Positions 43,529 to 55,240 of a stretch of DNA of 64,000 nucleotides are shown piece after piece. The stretch spans positions 50,367,004-50,431,003 of the forward strand of contig CM042089.1 of the NCBI GenBank assembly GCA_023512835.1, in the 5' to 3' direction. This DNA comes from Taxillus chinensis. Its lineage: Eukaryota; Streptophyta; Magnoliopsida; Santalales; Loranthaceae. A program made the position numbers and the translations under genes. Below the pieces are notes generated by a model. That model had not been told where the DNA came from, did not search any database, and was given only the letters and a program-made list of their open reading frames with translations. The first letter of the stretch is position 1; each line of letters opens with the position of its first letter.

Positions 43529-46170
43529 CACAGGCTCGGAGGGGTCGACTAAGAGGACTCCAGTAAGGGCAGGCTAGTAGCGGTGCCCGAGAGAGGGAGG
43601 GCATATGCCATCATTGATAGGGAGGCAAATATTCCACCTAGCGATAAGGCAGGACCGTTCGTGGTGAGAGGTACGATTCTGCTCTTTCGTACTGTTTGCA
43701 CTGTTTTGATTGATACTGGTGCTACGCACTCTTTCATTGCACATTCTACGGTAGAGGGGTTAGAGTTTGACTGTGAGGCGATTGAGTCACCACTCGTGGT
43801 TGATACACTAGTGGGTGGATTAGTGGTCATAGATAGTATATGTCATGCTTATAGTGTTACTCTCGGGGTTGTCGACCTCCATTGTGACCTGTTTGTGATG
43901 CAGCTTGATGCATTTGATGTGATTTTAGGGATGGACTGGTTGGCTTGTGTGCGAGCCGAGATTGACTGCTATAGACGCAGAGTGACTTTCCTTGCACCAG
44001 ACGGTACTCAGGGTATGTTTGTAGGAGAGTGGACGGATGAGGCATATAGGTTGGGGCCACTGAGACCGGGATGGGGTGTTGTGACCCATCAGTTGGCTAG
44101 TTTGACTGTGGTAGACATGCGGAGAGAGGGCAAGGTTGTGTTGCCCAGAGTGGTTGATCAGTTTCCCGATGTATTCCCAGAGGACCTCATAGATTTACTG
44201 CGAGGAGGGAGGTCGAGTTTTCGATAGAGTTGCTACTAGGGAAAGCACCCATTCGGTTGTCGGCTTACAGGATGGTGCCAGCTAAGCTTAGAGAGCCAAA
44301 GCGACAGATCGATGATCTTCTAGTACGTGGTTTTATCCGGCGGAGTAGTTCGCCATGGGGTGCTCTATTGTTGTTCGCCAAGAAGATGGACGATTCACTT
44401 CGGTTGTGCATGATTAGCAGAAGTTGAACCAAGCGACGGTGAAGAACCGATACCCTTTACCAAGGATTGATGACTTATTTGACCGGTTCGAGGCGCTTAG
44501 TGGTTCTCCAGATTGACCTGAGGTCAGGCTATCATCAACTCCTTGTGCGGGAGGAAGACATACCAAGGATAGCATTCGGTTGTAGATAAGGTCACTATGA
44601 GTGAATGGTGATGCCCTTTGGGTTCACCAATGCTCTAGCTGTATACATGGGACTGATGCATCGGATTTTTGCACCCTACTTGGATTTGTTTGAGGTTGTC
44701 TTCATCGACGACATCTTGGTTTATTCCCAGACAGAGAGGGAGCATGAGGAGCACTTGCTGGTAGTGTTGCGGACGCTATGGGAGCATAGGTTTTATGCCA
44801 AGTTCACCAAGTGTGACTTCTGGTTGCAACAGGTGAAGTTCCTTGGGCACGTGGTATCTTCTGAGGATATCACCGTAGACCCTGGGAAGATAGAGACGAT
44901 CTTGTCGTGGAAGAAGCCCACGAATGTATTTGAGATTCGCAGACTTCTTGGGATTAGCCGGGTACTATCGGAGGTTCGTTGAGGACTTCTCTAGGTTAGC
45001 TGCACCGTTTCCTCTGTTGACTCGGAAGGGAGTCAGTTTTGTATTGTCTGATGCTTGTGAGGAGGCCTTCTGTCAGCTGAAGGTCAGGTTGACTTCAGCA
45101 CCTATACTGGTTTTGCCACAGGAGGCTGTTCCTTATGAGGTGTATTGCGTTGTTTCTCAAGTAGGTCCTGGTTGTGTGTTGATGTAGGAGAAGAGGGTAA
45201 TTGCTTATGGCTCATGATAGTTGAGGCCCCATGAGCAGAATTACCTGACGCATGACTTAGACTTGGCTGCAAGTGATTTTCGTGCTTGAAGAGTTAGTAG
45301 TATTATCTCCTAGGGGAGAAGTTTGTGGTGTACACGGACCACAAGAGTCTACAATATATCTTCTTGAAGAGAGACTTGAACTTAGGCGATGGCGTTCGGT
45401 GGAGTACATGCGGCGTTTCGGTTTGATCTACATTATACGCCTGGGAAGGGAAATGTTGTTGTCGATGCCTTAAGCCAGAAGAGCCAAGCAATGGTGGTTA
45501 TTTGTCTTGTAAAAGAGTGGGAGATGATGGGGCAACTCACGAGATGAGATTACACCTAGGGCCTAGTGAGGTTAGGGGCATGCCTGAGTGTGATTGTTGC
45601 TATGCCCAAGTTACAGACACTAGGTGATGGAGGGTCGGTTGGGAGATGTTGGATCGTGAGGTGATCCGCGACCAGATTCGGACAACGTCCTTTCCTCGGA
45701 TTGGGTGGAGGATATCAACCATGTCTTGTGGTACCGGGATCGGTTAGTCGTTCCATATTCTCTTGGGAAATCGTTTTGAGAGAGTTTCATCGGTCTTGCT
45801 TAGCTGTTCATCCCGGAGGAACAAAGATGTACCATGTGGTGAGGCAATAGTTTTGGTGATCGGGCCTGAAGGGGGCTGTTCGCGAGTTTGTACGACGGTG
45901 CTTAACTTGTCGGCGGGTCAAGGTAGAGCATCCGAGGTCGGCGGGGGAGTTATAGTCACCGCCCGTACCGGAGTGGAAGTGGGATCATGTGACTATGGAC
46001 TTTGTCACCGACTTCCTCGTTCTAGGGGTCATGACACTATTTGGGTGATTGCTAATCATTTGACGAAGTCGCTCACCTCATTTTGATCCAGGAGATAAAT
46101 CGAGTTCGGACTTTGGGGCAGCGATATATAGATGAGATTGTGTGCCTGCATGGGACGGTATAGGTCTCTT
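43529..46170 (+). pseudogene. pol of D: protease, RT, RNase H, truncated integrase
   Basis: The open frame at 43583-44227 contains the protease: VLIDTGATHSFI (DTGA 43711-43722) and DVILGMDWLACV. RT is about 44170-44900: [13 protein letters not shown], catalytic FIDD 44701-44712, [13 protein letters not shown]. RNase H is about 44930-45480 ([32 protein letters not shown] spoiled by stops). The integrase HHCC part is 45776-45930 and its core starts WKWDHVTMDFVTD (45970) but ends near 46165 after DEIVCLHGT; the second Asp, the Glu and the chromodomain are absent. Stops at 44602, 45185, 45215 and 45218 fit TGG to TGA, CAG to TAG or CGA to TGA changes. Confidence 0.82.
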
Positions 46171-46486
46171 CCCATGTGTTGAGGTGATGCATTGTTTGTT
46201 GTTTATTGTGATGCATTATGTGTTGCCTGTTATGTTATTGATGTTGCACCTTATGCTGTGTGTTGCTATGGTTCCTCCTAGTGCTATTGCGGATGTTGGT
46301 TGCTCATGGCACCTACTATGGTTGAGATGTGTGGTAGAGTTGGGTAGGTCCTTACTATCCCTTGTGTGGATTTGCCACCATAAGTGTGTGGCCTGGTTTT
46401 GTTAGGCATGTTAGTGTATTATGGGGTTGGGCTTGTGGAAGGCCAGCTTGCCTTTTCGAGGATAAAAAGTCCTAAGGTGGGGAGGA
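46171..46486 (+). other. 3' noncoding region, hairpin and PPT of D
   Basis: T/G-rich with TGTTGC/TATG repeats. The hairpin remnant CTTTTCG-AGGA-TAAAAAG (46452-46469) precedes the PPT AAGGTGGGGAGGA (46474-46486), touching the LTR. Confidence 0.75.
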
Positions 46487-46722
46487 TGTAAAGACCCGTG
46501 TTTAGGTTGATGTGAGATAGTTGTTATTTGGTAGTGTAGATACCATTTTGGTATTATATTCGGCAATATGAGCATTTCGGTTGTAGTTGGGCCCAATTTG
46601 GAGTTTGGGCCCTGGAAGGATTTTGGTTGTGTTAATTAAAGAATGAACGTAAAAGTATAAATAGATGAGAAAGGGAAAGAGATAGAAAAATAGGTCATTT
46701 TGCGTTCAATTGGAGAGAGCGT

Positions 46723-46723
<1 letters not shown>

Positions 46724-46781
<58 letters not shown>
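46724..46781 (+). repeat. (GA)n microsatellite
   Basis: About 28 uninterrupted GA units in the leader of the D 3' LTR. All LTRs of both families have a shorter GA tract here (16-30 bp). Confidence 0.95.
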
Positions 46782-46784
<3 letters not shown>

Positions 46785-46851
46785 TGGAGCAGCTTGGATT
46801 TCGAGCTTAGAGCTTGGCTTTTGGGTTGATTCCTTTGTGAATCTTTACTTG

Positions 46852-48267
46852 GTAGGCGTTCCTAACCTTCTGTTTCGTTTTTGTTCTTGAGCCTATGTTT
46901 TTTGGGTATAAATCGTGAGTTTTAGCATGAACCCTAGGTTTTAGGGAAATCCAATTCGGAATTGGATGTGGAAATTTAAGAATGTAAAGTGTGAGTATGA
47001 TATGAGATATAGTATTGTGTTTGTGGATTTGGAATTTGGGGGATTTATACTTGTGTATTTCATGGGGCTTGAGAAGTCAACCATGGGGAATCTGTATCTA
47101 AATCTAGAGGGGAATTTATATCTGTTTGTATATGTATATGTATGTATCTGTGGTTGTTATGCGATTTAGAGGCACTTAGGACGTGTTATGGGGTATATAA
47201 ATTATAGTTTATTAAGTATGAATTGGGTTTGCGGGTGTTTGGGAGTTGTTGGGTCAATTTCAGATGACGAACAAGCTAGAACGACGATGAACAGTGCTGC
47301 TTGGAGTGTCAGTGCGTTTGGGAGCCAGAAGGTCGCCGAGTCGAAGATCGAGGGTCACAGGGTCAAAGGTCGAAGGTCGGCGGCTCCAAGCCACGGATCT
47401 TCGAGGTAGAGTCCTGTAGATCTTCGAGGCAGTCCTGCGAGTCTCCAAGGCAAAGAGCTACGAGTCTATGTTCCAGAAAACTTTAAGGTCGCGACTGCGA
47501 GTCTGCAAGGCAGATCTTCGAGGCAGAGTCCTGCGGATCTTCAAGGCCGCGCTTCCAGAACCTTCAAGGCAGTGTTCTGCAGGTCTTTGAGGCAGTGTTC
47601 TACGAGCTTCAAGGTAGTGTTTTGCTGGTCTTCGAGGCTGAGTTCTACGAGTCTTCGAGGCTGGGCTCTGAGCCTTCAAGGCTGAGCTTCGAGCTTCGAG
47701 GCTGGGTTTTAAGAGAGCCTTCGGGGCTCCGTTGAGTGATTCTTATGCCTTTTAGAGGTAGGAAATTATGTTGTTTGCTTTGCATGAGATATTACGTCAT
47801 ATGAACATGGTTGTGGGTCTAGGACCTTAAGGCTGTTGGAGGCTTTGACGGTATGGTTTTATTGATTTCATTTGGCTGGTCAACCAAGGTCTCATGCAGG
47901 GCTGGCTATTAGCCAAATCCCCTATATGGCCGGTTAATAGTAGAAGGTCCAATAGGTGGCTGCTTTTATGCTATGATCCCACTGTGGCAGGCAGGCTGTA
48001 AGAGCCTTGCCCTGTGCTGATCAGTTGTGTTGTAAAGTCTGTGGACTTATTTGTATGAGTCTGTGTGACTTAATTGTACGAACCTCGCATGTCTATGTTT
48101 TGGCGATGATGTTGTGTGTGTGTTTAGGCTTTCATTGGTATGGCATAGACCACTGTGTGCGTTATTGTGTGCTTATACATTCACTGGCACATGTATACAC
48201 GGGTAATATGTTGTAGGTCACCTACTGAGCCCTTGTGCTCACCCTACGTTGCTGTCTTGATTTTCAG
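46852..48267 (+). other. Putative LTR intron (D, 3' copy)
   Basis: Donor ACTTG/GTAGGCG at 46852, acceptor GTCTTGATTTTCAG ending 48267; 1416 bp and T/G-rich. Equivalent sites are in E (56656 and 60123). Inference. Confidence 0.35.
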
Positions 48268-48629
48268 GTTCAGGTAGGAGGTAGCTTTGGGGTTTGTCGT
48301 CGACCAAATCGAGCAAACCAAACCATTTTTGATGTTTAGGACTATGTCTATCCTACTGATTTTGTATTATAATCGTGTTGCTTCTCGGACATGGGTCCGT
48401 GGATGTTGTCCTGTATCTTATGACATTATATGATATGATGTGGTGATGTTTTCAGTTAGTTGCATGATTTTGGGAGTACAGGAATTCCCTTGTATGATTG
48501 TACAGGTGCATTCGGGCAGCACACACTGTGGGCCCTTTTTGGTGCTAGTCGCCAACACTTTGCCCACAGGTGCGGGTACGGGGTAGTCATGTACCCGATT
48601 CAGGGTCTCCCGGAGTTGGGGGCGTGATA

Positions 48630-49624
48630 GTGTAGGTCGGAGATACACTACATGACTGGGCTTGGCTCCCGCCATTGGGATGATAACACTTGCCCACCAG
48701 CTAGTAGACGTTATCTACGCCCATTTGGACGTGGACAGTTGGTGAGTGTTTGAACCGTGCAGCTATTTGAGATTCAAGTTGACACAAAAGGATGGAAAAA
48801 TACACCAAAAAACATCAACAAGGATTACATCAAAGTGGCATCCGACTCCGGTCGACTAAACATCTCGTAACCCAATCACCATATGGTAACACATGGCTAC
48901 CTAGCTAAGTCCATCAACTCAGGGGACAACACACAATAAAAATAGATGTGATCTCATTATTTTACCACTCACAACTCCAAAAATAAAGCATTCACCCTCT
49001 AAGTAGTAGCCTAATAAGCATCCAAGTCCTTAACTCACTACACATGGTGAGATCACTCCAGTCAAGAAAGAAACACAATAAAAGGCCTTCGATCACAATT
49101 ACCCAAGCTAATGGTGCATAACAACATAAGAAATTGCACACAACCATCCAAAAGGAAAGAAACAAGCAATAATTATGCAAAGAAAACAGGAAAAGAAGGG
49201 TTCAGGATGGTTTTGAAGAAAATGGAAAAATGAAACCAAGAAGGATAAAAGACCCCTCGCCCACACTAAAAGTTGCAATGTCCATAATGCAAGCAAAGGA
49301 AAGGAAAGAAACAAGAAAAAGAAAACAAAACCTGGAACCAAAACCAAGTAGCTGGAAGCCATAGAGCAGCGAACATTAGGGCCAACAAAAAGTGTAGAAT
49401 GTGTGTGAGTTTCACCAAAGGGATGCTCCAGTGCGGCAACTCGACCGCCAGGAGCACCCGAACCAAACCGCCCGAGGGCCCGATGCCCGATGGATTGTGT
49501 TTTTTTTTTTTGACAAAACACAGATATAAGCAATGTATTTCCACATGCAAGCACCAACAAAAGATCAAACACAAGATCGCAAAAGAAACATAAAAATAAA
49601 AAGGATATAGAAAAAGATATAGAG
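48630..49624 (-). other. 3' region of element I, no gene recognised
   Basis: Between the D LTR end and the pol end of I. It holds a T12 run (49499-49510) and A-rich sequence; the minus-strand frames (102 and 154 residues at 49266-49574 and 49108-49572) overlap each other and have no known domain. In Athila elements an env-like ORF or LTR would follow pol, but I could not recognise either. Confidence 0.4.
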
Positions 49625-51250
49625 TAGGTTGCCTCCCGCGAGCGCTTGTTTAACGTCCGTAGCTCGACATCATGCCCCTATTCAGGTGGACGAGGAAGGA
49701 ACTGCAAGGTAGTGCCCCTCTACTTGGTTCACGGGCTATCATGGATAGTAGACCTTCAACCACTGCCCATTTACCTTGAACGAGCCAGTCGACTCTCTCC
49801 ATATTTCAATGGATCCATGTGGGGACATTGAAAGAACACGGTAAGGTCCCGTCCAACGGGAATTTAACTTCCCAAGAAAGAGTTTCAATCGGGAGTTAAA
49901 TAGCAAAACCTCCCACATTAATCGGCGCCACTATATGTGAGAATCATGCCACCTTTTCGTTCGCTCCTTATAAATTCTTGGGTTCTCATATGCATCAAGG
50001 CGGAGCTCTTCAAGTTCTTGGAGCTACAAGAGCCTTTTCTGACCAGCGGCCCCATAATGAAAGTTCAGGGCTTTAACAACCCAAAACACTTGATGTTCAA
50101 GCTCAACAGGAAGGTGGCATGGATTGCTAAACACAAGCCAGTAAGGAGTCATTCGTAAGGGGGTTTTCTAGGCAATTCAGTAGGCCCAAAACGCATCTTG
50201 GAGCTTTGAAGACCAATCCTTGCATTTAGAGCCAACCACTCGTTCAAGAATCCGCTTAATCTGCCTATTCGACACCTCGACTTGTCCACTGGTTTGTGGA
50301 CAATAAGCAAGAGAGACATAATGCTGGATATTGTATTTCTTCAACAGGGCCTTTGTTTGCTGGCATGTGAAGTGAGATCCCCCGTCACTGATGACAACTC
50401 AAGGACAACCGAAGTGAGGAAATATCACCTGCTGAAACAATTGACGAACAACACGAGCATCATCCGTGGGAGATGCCTTTGCTTCCACCCACTTGGACAC
50501 ATAGTCCACAGCCACAAGAATATAGTGGTTCCCATTCAATGACGGGAAAGGTCCCATAAAATCAATCCCCCACAAATCGAAAAGCTCCACCTCAAGAATG
50601 TCATGCTCTGGAAACTCCTAACGCTTTGAGATATTGCCTATGCATTGACACTGTGGGCACTCCTTAACATAAGTATAGCAATTGTGAAACAAGGTTGGCC
50701 AATAAAATCCACACTAAAGTACTTTGGCCGCTGTCTTGGCGGAAGCAATGTGTCCTGCAGTCGGGAAAGTGTGACAATGATCAAGAATGGGTTGTACCTC
50801 CTCATGCGGGATACAACACCAAAATATGCCATCAGAGCCCCATTCGAATAGCAACGGGTTATCCTAGAAATATTGTTTCACATCATGTAAAAATTTCTTC
50901 TTTTGCTGGTATGAGAGTTGAGATGGTAAAAGACCAGGTTATCAAGTAATTGACATGGTCGCGTACCACGGAGTTGTGGAAACCGACATCAGCTGTTCAC
51001 CTGGGAGTGCATCATCAATAACATCATGGCTAGACCCTATAGTAAGAGGATAAGTGAGCCTGGATAAATGGTCCGCTACAGAATTCTCGGTACCTTTCCG
51101 GTCGCGGATCTCCAAATCAAATTCCTGAAGCAAAAGGACCCAACGAATAAGGCGAGGCTTGGCATCCTCCTTGGCGATCAAGTATCGATGGATGCATGAT
51201 CTATGTAAATAACAACTTGTGAGCCCACCAAGTAAGAACGAAACTTACCC
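49625..51250 (-). pseudogene. pol remnant of I: RNase H and integrase
   Basis: RNase H C-terminal part from 51250 ([43 protein letters not shown]). The integrase HHCC part is spread over frames at about 50850-50640 (RCIPHEEVQPILDHCH ... ECPQCQC); core from 50590 ([33 protein letters not shown]; Asp of WGIDF and of the AVDYVS strand visible). The central Asp region is frameshifted; the Glu region reads [15 protein letters not shown] at about 50270. The C-terminal end is near 49640 (GRQPT). The stretch [16 protein letters not shown] (about 49830) is the usual end of integrase in this group. Several stops and frameshifts; inactive. Confidence 0.75.
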
Positions 51251-51254
51251 ACAA

Positions 51255-51382
51255 GCGAGGCTGCCCTGGCAAGGAGTGCGATGAAGTTACAGTGAGCTTG
51301 TTGACCTGTTGAGCCAACTGAGCCATCTAATTCTCTAGCTGCCTATTCTGTGTGGATAATGCCTCAATGGAAGATGTAATAG
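51255..51382 (-). pseudogene. gag C-terminal scrap of I fused to RNase H
   Basis: Minus strand reads SIEALSTQNRQLEN, stop, MAQLAQQVNKLTV, then LPGQP: the Gln-rich end of Athila-type Gag. RNase H sequence follows almost at once, so protease and reverse transcriptase are deleted. Confidence 0.55.
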
Positions 51383-52826
51383 TGTTGGAAATATAGGATT
51401 TGATGAAGCTGCCAAAATACAGTCTAAGTCTGGAGACTCAAAGATCCGAAGGTCATAGAGTCACAGCCTTAAAACCCTGTTAAGAAAACGGGACTCGCAG
51501 ACTCATAGACTCAAGGTTCGTAGAGTCGTAGCCTTAAAACCCTGTTAAGAAAACGGGACTCACAGACTCGTAGACTCAAGGTTCGTAGAGTCGTAGTCTC
51601 AAAACCCTGTTAAGAAATCGGGATTCGCAGACTCGTAGGATGAAGGTCGAATAGTTGAAGCCAACAAGACTGACTAACTTAAATGAATCTGTAACTCGAA
51701 AGTCGTAGAGTTGTAGACTCAAGGGATACAGGTATGTTAATAAACTTGTCAGACATATCACAGACTCGAAGATCTTGAAGGCAGAGAGTTGCAGCTGAAG
51801 GGTCATAGCCGTAGAGTCCAAGACTCCTAGAATAATCTCAGAGCATAAACAATTGCGAAAGGCCAAGGAAGAAATGTAAAGTCTAAGACTCGTAGAGTCG
51901 AAAATTTCAAGGTTGAAGACTCGCAAAGTTGAAGAGCCTCTTAGTCAAGTAAAATAAACTGAGAAACCTGACGGTCGTAGATCCATAGAGCTAGGGTCGT
52001 AGACTCACAGCTGTAACAACGGATAGATTAGGCGCACTACGAAGAAGTCACTCTAAGAGCCATTAGGAAAGTCGCAGACTCGTAGAGTCATAGACTCACG
52101 ATTAATAGAGTGACACAAAAGACTTAATCTAACTCGAACTCTAAGTATGGGCATGCAATCACGGAAGATGGGCAACAGATCTGCAAATCGAAGCAGATCA
52201 ACCCATCCCCTGACATCCCGCATATCCAGTGGCGGGAAGTCAGTCTGTCGGATGGACAACTAGGCGCACAACAATCTAAACTTAAAATATATATCTCTCT
52301 CACAATTAACAACAAAAATTGGAGTTAGTCTCTTTCTCTCGAAAGCGTGGAATACACATAATACAATAAAAGGATTCCAAATACATTAAGATAGATCTTT
52401 TTGCAAAAAAAAAGCAAGAGTTCCAACGCAAGAGATAGAGACTCGAGAGAGAGAACAAACTTGGAAGTGTTGTGCGCCACGTTGAACTAAGATCAAGATC
52501 AAACCTTTTGATCAATAATACTTTCTTGCTTATCCAAGATCCAACACGATCATTCAGTCTCTTCTCCGTGTTGTTTCCCACAATCAAAACTATCTCCGAA
52601 CATTCCTATCATATCTGAGATCTGTTCAGCAAAGAACATTTACTCCCATCTCAGATTTGTCTGATAGTTAATTAAGTCTCACATCACTCACATTACTACT
52701 GTCGTCTTCTCCATCAATACTTCCATGTAGTCATCCATAGATAAATCCAAAACCAGCCAACAGTCTAGCTTCCGCAGGCGAAGAAAGTCTATTCACCCCC
52801 CCTCTAGACTCACTTTGGGACCTACA
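51383..52826 (+). repeat. 5' LTR of H
   Basis: TGTTGGAAATATAGG...GGGACCTACA, 1444 bp, followed by the PBS after 2 bp. TTCACCCCCCCTCTAG lies near its 3' end (52793). Rich in GACTCGTAGACTC-type repeats through 51420-52110. Confidence 0.82.
51470..51640 (+). repeat. 65-bp tandem repeat in H LTR
   Basis: Two full copies and one partial copy starting at 51470, 51535 and 51600, each opening with (T/C)AAAACCCTGTTAAGAAA. Flanked by looser GTAGAGTCGTAGACTC repeats. Confidence 0.88.
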
Positions 52827-52828
52827 AT

Positions 52829-52840
52829 TGGTATCAGAGC
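52829..52840 (+). other. Primer-binding site of H
   Basis: TGGTATCAGAGC, a perfect match to the plant tRNA-iMet consensus. Confidence 0.9.
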
Positions 52841-52868
52841 AGTTCTACAACTCCGTAGAGATCCCTAA

Positions 52869-55240
52869 ATGGCAGACATGGATTCCAACAGTGCAGCTCC
52901 GGCTCCCGAGTAAGCTCCAAGTTCTTATTGAGGAACCTGAAGCCATTGTGCTCCAGGAGAAGGAGCGACTGGAGATCAGGAGCAGGAAGAACCGAGTACC
53001 AGCAGTAACAAAGAAGAATAAGAAGACTTCTACGATGTTCTACCTGGCTCATCCTCCTAAGTACCTATGTGCACACCCGCACGCTTTTCCAAATGGAAAG
53101 CGAGAATGAGAGCACACCTAGACATGCTCGACACCTAACTCGGGAAACAATAAAGAACGGACCTTTCACCCCAAAGAGTATGCAGAGAGGTCGGTTAATG
53201 ATGAAGGAACCAGAAAGTTGGTCTAAGGTGGAGCAGAGAGGAAAGTAAAAGTTGGATTTAAGGTAAAATCCATACTCTTCTCTGCGCTCGATGACGACAT
53301 GTTCACGGATGTGCAGGACCTAGAGACAACGAAGAAGGTAGGGACAAACTATGTCTCATCTACGAGGGAGATGAGCAAATACATGACAACAAGATCTCCA
53401 TGCTCAAGCCAGGAGTATGAAGCCTTCGAGATGTGAACCAAAGGAGTCATTGGAGGACAAGTATCTATAAAAGGTTCACGGGTCCGATTCAACGGATGAA
53501 GACTTACAATATTGAGATCTTTCAAAAGGACAAGAATGACAAGTTTCGAGATGTCTACCCTTGAGACTTCGATAAAGACATCGATCATCCGTCAACTGAA
53601 GGAATGGAAAACCCGTGCCTTGGAAGCATTATATAGGGACCTCAAGATGTTTGAAATACAAAAGGAAGAACTTGAGGCATTCGAGAATCCGTCCAAGAGA
53701 AAGGAGAAGTCTGTTGCCTTTAAGGCCACCTGCTGAACCAAGGGAACCATCTTCGAAGAGGAAGAAGATGAAGTCAAGAACTTGTTTTAGATAGTGCCTC
53801 AAATGAAGAAGTAGCATTTCGATCAAGAAACCGCTGAAGAGAAGGGGGAACTACAGGGAGAAAAGCAAGGCGGTCACTCTCAACCTTCTCTAAGGGAAAG
53901 GATAAGGAGAAGTTGCGGTGTTATCACCGCAACAAGCCCGGCCACTTGCCGCCGATTGTTATAAGTCAAGAGGGAGAAAAAGGAGGCAGATGAGCAGAAG
54001 AAGAAGAAGACCAAAGGCTCCTCAAGCAGGAAGGATGACAAGAGGAAAAAGGCTCTTGTCACTAACAAGTTCAATAGCGAAATTGAGGAGGAAGAAGAAT
54101 CTTCGATGAAGAGAAGAAAGAAAAGGGTCTTATCTCGCTTCATGGCTGAGAACTCACCTCCCCTCAAGGTAAGAACCTACGAACATCTCTACATTGAATA
54201 TGAAGATACCTATAGAGCTCTAAAAGACATGGAGTAACAATTTCTCCCTATGAAAGCTGACAAAGAAAGATATTATTCTAAACTGGAACAACTTTCATGT
54301 GAATATAGAGACTCTATAGATGATTATGAAAGAACAGAGAGAAAATTAAGAGCTAAAGTGAGTGAGAAGAGAAGCAGACACGATGTTCTTTTGGACAAAG
54401 CCGGACAACTAAAAATGACTAATAAAGACATCGATAGGCTTGAAAAGGAACTAGCTGGAAACCAACACGAACTGGAAAAGGAAAGACAAATCAGTCAAAA
54501 GTGGCAAGACTCTGCTGAAATTGCAGCTCACTTTAGGACCACTCCAGATGTTAAAGGTCTCGCCTTAGGTCTAGGCTTCTCTGAAGACCAAATAGCCAAG
54601 GCCCAGACTTACCCTGTGCAGACCAAGTGTCTTGCTGGTTTTCTTCCCGCTGGCAGTGTGCTCCTTGATTATGGAAAGGAGGTAATAGTTGTTACTAGTC
54701 CACCCAAACCCGTAACACCTGAACTCAAAGATCAGGGTATTGTTGCATCTTAGGACAGTGATGCAGCAATTGCTAAGATAGGACTGAAAGCTGAACCTTT
54801 AGTTAACCTGTCCTCTACATCCCAATGTAAGGGTAAGGGTGTAGTAATGCCGGAGACAAACCGAAGTAGACATACTACTATGTTTGAAAATGGTTTATCC
54901 AACAAGGCTGTTTCCTCCCAGCCCAAGTTTGTCCCTGGTGGCAGGGTTAAGAATGGTCTAGGATATGTGAGAAAACCTAAGAAACCTCTTAACACTCTAG
55001 CAAAACCCTTACGAGAGAGTGTTCAACTCAAACCTGTCAAATGCCCCATCTGTTGTGAAGTTGGACACCTTTCCTATCAGTGCAGATTCTATCCTGAGTA
55101 TCTTAAGAATGAGATTGTTAAAGAAATCAGGTTAGGCATCAATCAGTCAAACTTTTCAGAAAATTTACACAGTCACATTACTGATAGGAAGAAAAAAACA
55201 AGGCACACACAGGTTACCTTACCAAAGAACAAAACTTGTT
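52869..55240 (+). pseudogene. gag of H, broken, with protease core deleted
   Basis: Starts at ATG 52869 (MADMDSNSAAPAPE), stop 14 codons later. Scattered capsid pieces: GFKVKSILFSALDDDMFTDV (53250-53315) and LEIFQKDKNDKF near 53510. First zinc knuckle at 53918-53970: CYHRNKPGH then, after a frameshift, LAADCYKSR; the second Cys is Arg. Lys/Arg-rich linker with RKKRVLSR. The coiled-coil frame 54250-54753 (167 residues, KADKERYYSKLEQL) resembles 40786-40350 of C. Second knuckle CPICCEVGHLSYQC, intact, at 55042-55083. Near 55210 the frame passes from Gag linker directly into LLNISQLCDEGYEVLF, which in C lies after the protease active site, so the DSG segment is missing. Confidence 0.78.

Larger units (their letters stand above)
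19869..48629 (+). mobile_element. Element D: Tekay-like Ty3/gypsy, split by copia element C
   Basis: D consists of a 5' LTR (to 21339), a short gag end (21340-21536), pol (43534-46170) and a 3' LTR (46487-48629). Everything from 21537 to 43528 is element C, inserted between the gag and protease parts. D lacks its PBS, leader and most of gag (LTR end and zinc knuckle are adjacent) and the 3' part of integrase with the chromodomain, so it could not move by itself. The 5' start of D is not seen; the LTR is truncated near 19875. Confidence 0.8.
46487..48629 (+). repeat. 3' LTR of D
   Basis: 2143 bp: TGTAAAGACCC...GGGGCGTGATA (the last CA has become TA). It contains a TATA-like AAGTATAAATAG (46651), a long (GA)n tract, a donor-like TTG/GTAGGCG (46852), TTCGAGGC-type repeats (about 47330-47710), an acceptor-like TTGATTTTCAG (ends 48267) and phrases shared with E and F. 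Confidence 0.85.
48630..51382 (-). mobile_element. Element I: Athila-like Ty3/gypsy remnant
   Basis: Minus strand, interrupted at 51382 by copia element H; its 5' part should lie beyond the right edge of the window. Recognised by the RNase H end [20 protein letters not shown]...VADHLSRL and the integrase [16 protein letters not shown], both typical of Athila/Tat-type elements. The left boundary with D is not resolved. Confidence 0.7.

Noticed and set aside
49108..49574. Hydrophobic minus-strand frame of 154 residues after pol of I, possible env
   Set aside because: Overlaps another frame, lies over A/T-rich low-complexity sequence including a T12 run, has no recognisable signal or domain.
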